DNA of 64,000 bases from Mastigocoleus testarum BC008 (GTDB taxonomy: Bacteria; Cyanobacteriota; Cyanobacteriia; Cyanobacteriales; Nostocaceae), in assembly GCF_001456025.1 (NCBI RefSeq), contig NZ_LMTZ01000146.1:1-64000 (forward strand), written 5' to 3'. Each line of letters begins with the position of its first letter. Position 1 is the first letter of the stretch. A program made the translations under genes and the position numbers. Below the pieces are notes generated by a model. That model ran no database searches. It was not told the origin of the DNA and worked only from the letters and a program-made list of their open reading frames with translations. Of the stretch, positions 56,809 to 64,000 are shown piece after piece.

Positions 56809-57235
56809 AAGTAGGAATTTTTAGTTTAAATAAAACAGCAATGCTATAATTGCCTATGGCACGTAAAGATTTTTAACAATCTTCTCAGCCATAGGCATTT
56901 GTACTTTTTTTACCAATTAACTCGATAGTACAGGGTGGTTTGTACCGGACTAATTTATTTACTTTAAGACCATGAAATACAAGGTCCGCCAGGATATGTC
57001 CTTGCAGAGTAGCCGCTATCGGTATTCAAGGCAAGCTGCTTATTTCTTAGTGAGAAATATGTGTGTGCCTTAGAATCTATTTGATAATTCGACGAGTCAT
57101 ATACCCGTTGAAGGGAGTATAGCAGCAATCATCAAAAAATTTTGAATTTTAAGCACAGCTTAATCTATCCAGGCCAAGAGACTTCAATAATGGGATAGAT
57201 GTGCGGTCAAAGCGTTCGAAATATTGGAAGAAAGC
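56809..57235. other. Intergenic accA-SDR with terminator
   Basis: Holds the accA terminator (56851-56910) and the SDR promoter. No other gene. Confidence 0.55.
56851..56910 (+). terminator. Terminator of accA
   Basis: Outer arms tgcctatggc / gccataggca, with an inner small hairpin (aagatt / aatctt), then gtactttttt. Strong rho-independent form. Confidence 0.8.
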
Positions 57236-57961
57236 ATGAGTGTGGAGCAAAAAAAAACTGCCCTAATTACCGGGGCTAGTAGTGGTATCGGTAAAGCCAC
57301 CGCTTTGGAATTTGCAAAAGCGGGGATAGGTATTGCTTTAGTCAGTCGAACAACTGATAAGTTGGCAAAGGTCGCATCTGAAGCTCAGGCGTTGGGGGTA
57401 AACTCAAAATTTTATCCTCTTGATTTAGAAAATGTAGAAACAGTGTCAGAAAATATCCAGAATATTATTGGTGACTTTGGGAATATAGATATTCTCGTCA
57501 ATAATGCTGGCATTGGTTATACAGGGACTCTAAGTCAAACTTCACTATCTGATTGGCAACGGGTAATAGATTTAAATTTAACCAGTGTCTTTCAGTGTAT
57601 TATGGGAGTCTTACCAGCGATGCGCGATCGCGGCACGGGGACAATTATTAATGTTTCCTCTGTTGCAGGAAAACAAGCCTTTGCCGGTTGGGGAGCTTAT
57701 TGCGTCAGCAAAGCTGGTTTAATGGCTCTTTCTCAAGCTTTATCGCAAGAAGAACGTCCTCACGGTATTCGCGTGACAGCGATTTGTCCCGGTGCTGTAA
57801 ATACTAGTATCTGGGATACTGACACCGTGAATGCGGACTTTGACCGCTCTAAAATGTTATCTCCTGAAGATGTTGCTCGCTCGATTCTCTATGCTGCGAT
57901 GTTACCAAAGCAAGCAGTTGTAGATGAATTAACACTCATGCCAAGTGCAGGCGTTCTGTAA
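57236..57961 (+). CDS. SDR-family oxidoreductase (FabG-like)
   Basis: 241 aa from the ATG at 57236, which has GGAAG five bases upstream; an in-frame TTG at 57224 is less likely. SDR motifs: TGASSGIG (NAD(P) site, ~14), NNAGIG (~88), catalytic Ser (NVSSVAG) and YCVSK (~155). Close to 3-oxoacyl-ACP reductases, but the exact substrate is open. Situated after accA, so a fatty-acid role is possible though unproven. Confidence 0.88.
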   Translation: MSVEQKKTALITGASSGIGKATALEFAKAGIGIALVSRTTDKLAKVASEAQALGVNSKFYPLDLENVETVSENIQNIIGDFGNIDILVNNAGIGYTGTLSQTSLSDWQRVIDLNLTSVFQCIMGVLPAMRDRGTGTIINVSSVAGKQAFAGWGAYCVSKAGLMALSQALSQEERPHGIRVTAICPGAVNTSIWDTDTVNADFDRSKMLSPEDVARSILYAAMLPKQAVVDELTLMPSAGVL

Positions 57962-58479
57962 ATTTTCGTTTGTGAATTTCCGTTCGTGAATTTTTTCCGC
58001 GAACTCTTTTTCACCAACTCCTTTATTTGTGAATTATTGCGTTCGTGAATCGTTAGTTATTTGTGAACTGTCCATCATCCAAATTGATTGTTGAGTTGAC
58101 AGGATACTTCAATTTTCTTGTTTTAAGAGGGTTTGAAGAGAAAAACAAAAGGCAAAGTTTTGGTTTTGTGTCGTAAAGCTCAGAGGATAGTATATGCGCT
58201 TTCCAGTGTAATGTTTTTACAAGTATTTAAGGTTGTCAGCCTTAAAATATATGAGTATTGAACCTCGCAAACCTTAATTCTCTCACCAACTTGTCAGATT
58301 CTTAATTCCCAAATTCACTATCTTCGATGGGTGTCTATCTAACTAATGACAATTGTCCGTAACAGCAAATAAACAGGTATTTCACAGACAAGCTATACGC
58401 TTGTCGTATCTATTTTTCGATTATTTCTTTTTCGACTTAAATCGACTCTGTTAACTACAGACAAAAACTAAAAGACATC
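57962..58479. other. Intergenic SDR-folE
   Basis: Contains a run of gttcgtgaat/tttgtgaat pieces (57965-58065) and a nine-codon ORF (58346-58372, MTIVRNSK) that copies the first residues of folE. No larger gene. Confidence 0.45.
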
Positions 58480-59175
58480 ATGACTATCGTTCGTTCCAAC
58501 GGTTCCAACGGCTCCAACATCTCCCAATCTCCTCTGATTCCCGATTTAGCAGATGTTATAAAAAGTAAAAAAGAACAAAACATACCAAAGCCAGAATCAC
58601 CAGAGCAGATGGAGCGGATGACCGATGCAGTTCGGACTCTGCTCGAGGGAGTTGGAGAAGATCCGGAACGGGAGGGATTACTCAAAACCCCACAGCGTGT
58701 CGCCAAGGCAATGCAATTCCTTACCAGTGGTTACAAGCAGTCTTTAGAAGACATCATCAATGGTGCAATTTTTGATGAAGGTCATGACGAGATGGTACTG
58801 GTTAGAGATATCAATCTCTTTAGTCTTTGCGAACATCATATGTTACCTTTCATGGGTAAAGCTCATGTTGCTTATATTCCCAATCAAAAAGTTGTCGGGT
58901 TGAGTAAATTAGCTCGCATTGTTGAAATGTATTCTCGTCGGTTACAAGTACAAGAGCGTTTAACCAGACAAGTGGCTGAAGCCGTACAAGAGATTCTTGA
59001 ACCAAAAGGAGTTGCAGTTGTAATCGAAGCAACTCATATGTGCATGGTAATGCGAGGTGTACAAAAGCCGGGTTCTTGGACTGTTACCAGTGCAATGGTA
59101 GGGGTATTCGAGCAAGAGCAAAAAACCCGAGAAGAATTTTTTAATTTGATTCGCCACCAAGCAGCATTTTTCTAG
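58480..59175 (+). CDS. folE: GTP cyclohydrolase I
   Basis: 231 aa. Type I motifs: GEDPEREGLLKTPQRVAKAM, zinc ligands in FSLCEHHMLPFMGKAHVAYIPN (~115) and EATHMCMVMRGV (~185), and the RLQVQERLT segment. Makes dihydroneopterin triphosphate, the first step of folate and of pterins. The first ~35 residues (RSNGSNGSNISQ) form a low-complexity tail not found in E. coli FolE. Start chosen at MTIVRSNGS. Confidence 0.96.
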   Translation: MTIVRSNGSNGSNISQSPLIPDLADVIKSKKEQNIPKPESPEQMERMTDAVRTLLEGVGEDPEREGLLKTPQRVAKAMQFLTSGYKQSLEDIINGAIFDEGHDEMVLVRDINLFSLCEHHMLPFMGKAHVAYIPNQKVVGLSKLARIVEMYSRRLQVQERLTRQVAEAVQEILEPKGVAVVIEATHMCMVMRGVQKPGSWTVTSAMVGVFEQEQKTREEFFNLIRHQAAFF

Positions 59176-59194
59176 ATGTTGGGGACTAGGGATA

Positions 59195-59400
59195 GCACTG
59201 CGTCCCGCCTTGCGATATAGAGCCTGCGGATCTGCCGACGCCGCAGGTGACGGCTCCGGATCCGTAGGTAGCGCAGCAATAGGTTGCGCAGCTATAGTCA
59301 GAGCCTTCGGCGTCGGCGGCTCGGAACGTGACGTTAGTCATAGCCTCTAGCCTCTAGCCTCTGGGGACTGGCTGTTGGGGATTGATTGGAGCTAATCCCT
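59195..59400. repeat. GC-rich dispersed repeat cluster
   Basis: The 27-bp block 59251-59277 is identical to 60601-60627 (cggctccggatccgtaggta then gcgcagc). gccgacgccgcagg (59234) also occurs at 4210. tagcctc is repeated three times at 59341-59361. No coding sequence. Confidence 0.8.
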
Positions 59401-59412
59401 AATTCCTAGTCA

Positions 59413-60045
59413 CTAATCTCCAATAGCCAATTGCTCAAATAACTTTGCCACTTTATTCAAATCTTTATCTCCTGGAGAGCGTTCCACACCACTCGATAAA
59501 TCAATCCCACTGGGACGAATCAAAGCTAAAGCTTCTAAAATATTGTCTGGAGTTAATCCCCCAGCTAAAAACCAAGGCAAACCGGGATTAAATTGCTTTA
59601 AAGTCTGCCAATCTATCTTTTCTCCCGTACCTCCCAATTGTTGGGGATGATAGGCATCAAGTAAAAGTGTATTAGCCTTTGCAAGGTAAAATTCTACTTT
59701 ACTTAAATCATCAGCAGCTTTAATTCGTAAAGCCTTAATAATTTCTATATCGGGCAGATTGTCTCGTAATTGTTGGCAGAATTCTGGCGATTCGTCTCCA
59801 TGCAACTGGATGCCCGTTAAGCTTGAATTTGTGGTAATGTGAATTATTTCTTTTATGGAAGAATTAGCAAATACACCAATTTTGTCAGTATCTTCAGGGA
59901 CTTGTTCTACTACTGCTCGAATTTGATTGATGTCAACATAGCGTGGAGAGGCTTTAACACAAATAAACCCCAATGCTGTTGCCCCTAAAGATGCAATTTC
60001 CCTACCTTGCTGTGGTTTTGTAATGCCACAAATTTTAATTCGCAT
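59413..60045 (-). CDS. trpF: Phosphoribosylanthranilate isomerase
   Basis: 210 aa. TIM-barrel motifs: KICGITKPQQGREIASLGATALGFI start, GIQLHGDESPEF (~78), LLDAYHPQQLGGTGEKIDW (~128), and LAGGLTPDNI...GIDLSSGVERSPGDKD at the end (phosphate site). Converts phosphoribosylanthranilate to CdRP in tryptophan synthesis. Opposite strand to its neighbours and without other trp genes, as usual in cyanobacteria. Confidence 0.96.
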   Translation of the reverse strand: MRIKICGITKPQQGREIASLGATALGFICVKASPRYVDINQIRAVVEQVPEDTDKIGVFANSSIKEIIHITTNSSLTGIQLHGDESPEFCQQLRDNLPDIEIIKALRIKAADDLSKVEFYLAKANTLLLDAYHPQQLGGTGEKIDWQTLKQFNPGLPWFLAGGLTPDNILEALALIRPSGIDLSSGVERSPGDKDLNKVAKLFEQLAIGD

Positions 60046-60170
60046 GACAGTTTATAATTTTGTATCACACAATACAGAAAAAAATATATTTTTGACGGAA
60101 TACCCGCTTCTTTATCTGGAACTTATAATTTTGGTGGTTTATATACATTTTCCATTCAGGAGAAAGAAAT

Positions 60171-60422
60171 TTGATCTCTTACTTACTGTCAACTGCAGCT
60201 AATGTACCCGTAACACCTATGTGGACTCCCCAAGTAGCGGGAATAATTGCTGGCAGTTCTATAGTATCTCTTTTATTGACGACAAAAATTAAGTACCCTA
60301 ATATTGGACCAAAAATGCCCCTTGTCCCTATCAGTATCCCAGCATTTGTTGGTGCAATGTGTTTTGGTCATATCCTCGGTATCGGTATTGTATTGGGATT
60401 GACTAATATTGGTACTTTGTAA
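60171..60422 (+). CDS. psaK: Photosystem I reaction centre subunit PsaK
   Basis: 83 aa, TTG start supported by AGGAGA seven bases upstream; the first ATG is residue 17. Two membrane helices: ~24-42 (VAGIIAGSSIVSLLLTTKI) and ~57-78 (IPAFVGAMCFGHILGIGIVLGL). PsaK lies at the edge of PSI and helps bind light-harvesting or state-transition partners. The N-terminal part (MISYLLSTAANVPVTPMW) resembles the processed PsaK leader. Short but full length. Confidence 0.93.
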   Translation: MISYLLSTAANVPVTPMWTPQVAGIIAGSSIVSLLLTTKIKYPNIGPKMPLVPISIPAFVGAMCFGHILGIGIVLGLTNIGTL

Positions 60423-61165
60423 ATTAGGAATTCTTCTAGAGGTTGACGCCTAAGGAGATTTTAAAGTTTTAGAGGCGCTCGATTGCAGCGTCTCTACTAA
60501 AAATTTTTTGTGTCTATAACTCTGACAGACATCTCTTTCACAAACAAATTAAAAATATCATATAGCACTACGCGCAAGTCATTAGCCTACCGTAAGGTAG
60601 CGGCTCCGGATCCGTAGGTAGCGCAGCTATAGCTAGAGCTCTTATGGCGGGCGTCGGCGTTAAACCTTGCGGTATGCTGCACTTACGCCTTTAGGCGCGT
60701 CTCAGCCTCTAGGGTGCCCGTAGGACATAACAGACCGCGCCTATGGCGAACAAAAGTTTACTACTCACAGGTTTGAGTATTCATAAATGTCCTAACCTAA
60801 TTACGTAGTGCTATAAGTAAAATAATTTTTTAAAATTTTCATTGATAATTCTTATTTTCTAAGACTATTTTGTTAATACTACTTTTATAGTATCCACTCA
60901 ATATAAATTATGAATTACAAGGTTAAGTTGAAGCAAATATTTAGCACTTGTAATTTTTTATTATATGTATCAACTTTAGATTGTATGACTTCTAGTTTCT
61001 AAAGCTGTCAATAAGGATTTGAATCTTTAGGATACATCAATTGATAAAAGAATTAGAATAATAAAAAGAATTAACTAATTAAAGAATAAAAAATAAAAAG
61101 ATGAAAATAATTAACTTGTGTATCTGCCCTCAAGCATAGGAAATCTTTAGTTTCAAAAAATAGTC
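60423..61165. other. Intergenic with dispersed repeats
   Basis: 60470-60496 holds a GAGGCG/GTCTCTA inverted repeat. 60579-60760 is a GC-rich repeat patch containing the 27-bp block shared with 59251. The rest is AT-rich and geneless. Confidence 0.6.
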
Positions 61166-62362
61166 ATGCAAACAAACTGGAAAATAGGATCGTTATTTGG
61201 AATCCCATTATTTTTAGACCCCCTATGGTTTGTGATTTTGGGGTTAGCAACTCTAAACTTTGGTATAAATTATCAAGAATTAGGATCTGTTATTGCTTGG
61301 GGTGCTGGTGTAATTATGGCACTGCTACTATTTGGTTCGGTGCTATTACATGAATTGGGTCACAGCTTAGTTGCAAAATCTCAAGGAATCAAAGTCAATT
61401 CAATTACGTTATTCTTATTTGGCGGTGTTGCTGCAATTGAAGAAGAATCCAAAACTCCTTTCAAAGCCTTTCAAGTTGCAATTGCTGGACCTTTGGTTAG
61501 TATTGCCTTATTTTTTCTCCTAAGTTTGACATCTGAAGTATTTTCTAACACTAGTGTTCTGGGTGTTATGTTGGGGGACTTGGGTCGAATCAACTTAGTC
61601 TTAGCTTTATTTAACTTGATTCCCGGTTTACCTCTGGATGGTGGACAAGTTTTAAAAGCTGCATTATGGAAAGCTACGGGCGATCGCTTCCAAGCGATAC
61701 ATTTAGCTGCAAGGACGGGTCAAGTTTTAGGTTATTGTGCAATTGCTCTTGGTTTATTAGTAGATTATTTGACTGGTGAACTGGTTACTGGTCTGTGGAT
61801 AGCACTTTTGGGTTGGTTTTGTATTCGTAATGCTACAAGTTACGATCGCGTCAGTGTTTTACAAGAAACTTTACTCAAAATCACTGCTAGCGAAACCATG
61901 ACGCGGGACTTTAGGGTTGTGGATGCAGATCAAACAATTCGTTCGTTTGCAGATTTATATCTTTTAGAAACAAATCATTCTCAGGTATACTTTGCCGAAT
62001 CTGATGGGCGTTATCGGGGTATGGTGTCCATTGATGATTTACGTGTTATTGAGCGCAGTCAATGGGAAAGTAAAACTTTAAATGACATTGTTCATCCCTT
62101 AACGGAAATTCCTAGCGTGACGGAAAGTACAAGTATCGCAAATATTATTAATAAACTAGAGAATGAAAACTTATCTCGAATTGTAGTGCTTTCACCTGCT
62201 GGTGCAGTTGCAGGAATCATTGATAAGGGCGATATCATTAGTATCTTAGTGCAAAAATTACAACTGCGAATTACACCGGCGGATATTAAACGAGTCAAGG
62301 AAGAAGGTAAATATCCACCTGGTTTAAACTTAGGAGCGATCGCGAAATCAGCAATCAACTAA
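61166..62362 (+). CDS. Site-2-type M50 metalloprotease with CBS domains
   Basis: 398 aa. HELGH zinc motif (LLHELGHSLVAKS, ~62) and NLIPGLPLDGGQ, the second zinc site (~152), in a membrane core of about six helices (1-~235). Two CBS domains at ~245-355 (ASETMTRDFRVV, GMVSIDDLRVI, GIIDKGDIISIL) suggest control by a nucleotide. Cuts membrane proteins inside the bilayer; targets unknown. No regulatory partner beside it. Confidence 0.92.
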   Translation: MQTNWKIGSLFGIPLFLDPLWFVILGLATLNFGINYQELGSVIAWGAGVIMALLLFGSVLLHELGHSLVAKSQGIKVNSITLFLFGGVAAIEEESKTPFKAFQVAIAGPLVSIALFFLLSLTSEVFSNTSVLGVMLGDLGRINLVLALFNLIPGLPLDGGQVLKAALWKATGDRFQAIHLAARTGQVLGYCAIALGLLVDYLTGELVTGLWIALLGWFCIRNATSYDRVSVLQETLLKITASETMTRDFRVVDADQTIRSFADLYLLETNHSQVYFAESDGRYRGMVSIDDLRVIERSQWESKTLNDIVHPLTEIPSVTESTSIANIINKLENENLSRIVVLSPAGAVAGIIDKGDIISILVQKLQLRITPADIKRVKEEGKYPPGLNLGAIAKSAIN

Positions 62363-62479
62363 CTTAGCGATCAATAAATTGGTTCTCGAACTTTTTCATT
62401 ATTCATTACTGTTTTACTAGTCATTATTATTAGTTTAAAAAATGCAACTGATAATAATGACTAATAATTAACTGAATAA

Positions 62480-62800
62480 ATATTCTTGGGAAATATTGGG
62501 GAGTAAGCAACCCATGGCTAAAAGTCTGTGGACTTCAGCCCAGTTCAAAGAAGTTAGTCGGGATAATATTTAACTGTCCTTCCAACTGATACTAAGTCCA
62601 GGTTAATTACCCCTTTTTAGAATCAGAGAGGGAAGTATGGGAAGTGTGGGGGTAAATCCCAAAAAATATAAAGGGGTTTTAAAAATCGGATTTGGTATAA
62701 CAACTAATCGCCGGACTTCCCGACTGGCTTACGGACAACCCCAAAGCTGCAATCTTAAGTGCAGCATTAACATCAGCATCATATTTAAATTTAAATTTAA
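62480..62800 (-). pseudogene. TnpB-like C-terminal remnant with right-end hairpin
   Basis: Minus-strand codons read YDADVNAALKIAALGLS, which fits the C-terminal zinc-ribbon tail of TnpB (DxNAAxNIxxLG), without the upstream protein. An imperfect hairpin, ggctaaaagtc / gacttcagcc at 62516-62543, lies downstream as in IS605 right ends. A hexamer tract interrupts the gene at its upstream side. Weak but suggestive. Confidence 0.4.
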
Positions 62801-62864
62801 ATTCATATTCATATTCATATTCATATTCATATTCAAATCTAAATCTAAATCCAAATCCAAATTT
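62782..62864. repeat. Hexamer tandem tract
   Basis: atttaa, then ttcata (five or more copies), then aaatct / aaatcc units in a row. Slippage-prone simple repeat just after the GNAT stop. Confidence 0.85.
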
Positions 62865-62868
62865 CAAC

Positions 62869-63351
62869 CTAGATACTTTTGTCCCGTAACATACCACTGT
62901 AGATTCCTGGCTTGGAATCTTCTATTACTACTGCACCTGCTGTTTTTTGATAAAACTCCACAGCACCAGCACCACCAATCACAGCATAAGCGTAACCTTG
63001 TACCCGCATGTCGTGTAAACTTGCCAATAAAAGTGCTCTTCCTACTCCACGTCCTCGTGCTGCTTCATCAACCCCCATTGGACCAAAAAAATTCTTGCAG
63101 GTGGATTCATAACAAGCAAAACCAATCAATTTTTCTTTTTCAATAGCTATCCAGCAACTAGGTGGTTTATTATGAAAAGAAACATCGCACTCACTTACCC
63201 AATGGGAATTGAAGTGTTTCTCAACCCAAGCCAGAACTAAGTGTTTCTCGGGTGCGATCGCGCGACGGATAATAATACCTTCCTGTTGTTTTTTATCCAT
63301 TTCTGCTTCTAAGGAAGGCAAGTTATAAAGTTTAACTAACATGTCTGGCAT
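62869..63351 (-). CDS. GNAT-family N-acetyltransferase
   Basis: 160 aa. Acetyl-CoA site GVDEAARGRGVGRALLLASLHDM (~92-114, the R/Q-x-x-G-x-G/A motif), preceded by the strand-turn IAIEKEKLIGFACYES and ending VEFYQKTAGAVVIEDS. A small acetyltransferase, acceptor unknown. Next to the TnpB remnant. Confidence 0.85.
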   Translation of the reverse strand: MPDMLVKLYNLPSLEAEMDKKQQEGIIIRRAIAPEKHLVLAWVEKHFNSHWVSECDVSFHNKPPSCWIAIEKEKLIGFACYESTCKNFFGPMGVDEAARGRGVGRALLLASLHDMRVQGYAYAVIGGAGAVEFYQKTAGAVVIEDSKPGIYSGMLRDKSI

Positions 63352-63831
63352 AAGCTTTTGAAGTAGTAATTTAATTAGTCATTTATTAAATACAGCTGGA
63401 AAAATTTCCGTGCTATATACTTGGTCAGGATTTAAGATATCTGGACTTTAGCCCCGCTATGGATATAGTTTGACGTTTAGTTCGGATTTGCACTGTATCT
63501 CCTAGCTACCGCTAAACAAGGTTCTGTTATTAAGTTTTACGCCAGAACTTGCAGCGTCCGATGGAGACTCCCAATCCACACATATCCATATGTTTTTCCA
63601 TTTAACAAAAGTAGAATACAGGAGTCGGAATCGGGGCTGTGGTATCAAACCACATTGCAAGACAAGATTTTGTATTCCCTAAACCTTTGGTTCTCATTGA
63701 AGGAATTGTATAAGTCCTGACATTTTTGAAAATAGCAGATTGCTTGCAATTCGTATGAAAAAGAACAATAAAACTTTTATGATGTTCTGGGATAGGGTAT
63801 TAAAAATATGTAACTACACGGAAAATTTAAG
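63352..63831. other. Intergenic, right end
   Basis: No gene. tggactttagccccgctatgg at 63443 resembles the hairpin end at 62516 read in the other direction, perhaps a second IS-end remnant. Confidence 0.4.
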
Positions 63832-64000
63832 GTGAATAATTACCGATTAAATCAGCAAATCCAATTTATTGTCGAAATAGATAAACTAAAAACAGTATTA
63901 CGCCAAACTATGCTCACCGATGGTTCTCGAAGAGAAAACAGTGGAGAACACTCTTGGCATTTGGCTATGATGACAATGATTTTGGCTGAATATGCACCGT
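63832..64000 (+). CDS. HD-domain hydrolase (HDDC2/YfbR-like), partial
   Basis: 56 codons to the window edge; GTG start at 63832. The reading RLNQQIQFIVEIDKLKTVLRQT then RRENSGEHSWHLAMMTMILAEY follows HD-domain nucleotide hydrolases, with the first His of the metal site in EHSWH. Those enzymes remove phosphate from 5'-deoxynucleotides or related compounds. Most of the protein lies outside the window. Confidence 0.85.
   Translation, partial: MNNYRLNQQIQFIVEIDKLKTVLRQTMLTDGSRRENSGEHSWHLAMMTMILAEYAP

Noticed and set aside
62637..63146. 169-codon plus-strand frame
   Set aside because: Runs through the hexamer tract and opposite the GNAT gene; low complexity.

Overview
The window comes from a filamentous cyanobacterium, most likely heterocyst-forming (Nostocales-like). 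The evidence is a full-length hetR, psaK, a plant-type petF ferredoxin, the alkane pair aldehyde-deformylating oxygenase (ADO) plus acyl-ACP reductase (AAR), a PxcA/CemA protein, a Mo-nitrogenase C-terminal-domain protein, many GCGATCGC (HIP1) octamers and AT-rich intergenic DNA full of short palindromes and heptamer repeats. I saw no rRNA, tRNA or CRISPR array.

Layout. 1-3514: 5' part of a huge exported adhesin-like gene (DUF4347, then Ig/cadherin-like modules, with a near-identical 597-bp tandem repeat), reading off the left edge. 4281-12371: ferredoxin, YgfZ, a small membrane protein, a 1023-aa NACHT NTPase with a C-terminal pentapeptide-repeat blade, and MgtE. 12749-24680: a DMFA2-like exported protein, a Mo-nitrogenase-domain protein, a two-component pair split by 1.2 kb of non-coding DNA, a degenerate gamma-carbonic-anhydrase-like protein, PxcA, and a decayed bestrophin gene carrying a 99-bp MITE. 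24841-40853: Na+/solute symporter, an orphan Imm22-type immunity protein, an S41 peptidase opposite a PGM1-related ATP-grasp ligase, a Ser/Thr kinase, a pentapeptide protein, an M20 amidohydrolase and several small conserved proteins.

41780-44880: hetR, then a compact RNA-guided-nuclease-type mobile element: an HNH-less IscB relative (IsrB) with a structured HEARO/omega-RNA-like leader, flanked by two 21-nt terminal hairpins that share the same stem. 45048-50256: an exported Cys-repeat protein, rpsD, moaA, a decayed TPR gene and a conserved DNA-binding-like protein.

50649-62362: lipid and photosynthesis block: sterol-desaturase/SDR fusion, sugar ABC permease (opposite strand), ADO, AAR, accA, an SDR, folE, trpF (opposite strand), psaK and an M50 site-2 protease with CBS domains. 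ADO, AAR and accA each have their own nearby hairpin terminator, so they look like neighbours rather than one operon. AccA makes malonyl-CoA for the fatty acids that AAR and ADO turn into alkanes. The right end has a TnpB-like remnant, a GNAT acetyltransferase and the start of an HD-domain hydrolase.

Most notable are the IsrB/omega-RNA element beside hetR, the NACHT-pentapeptide protein, the MITE whose removal restores the bestrophin frame, the carbonic-anhydrase relative that has lost a zinc ligand, and the orphan immunity gene. All family calls were made by eye from motifs; no database search was run.
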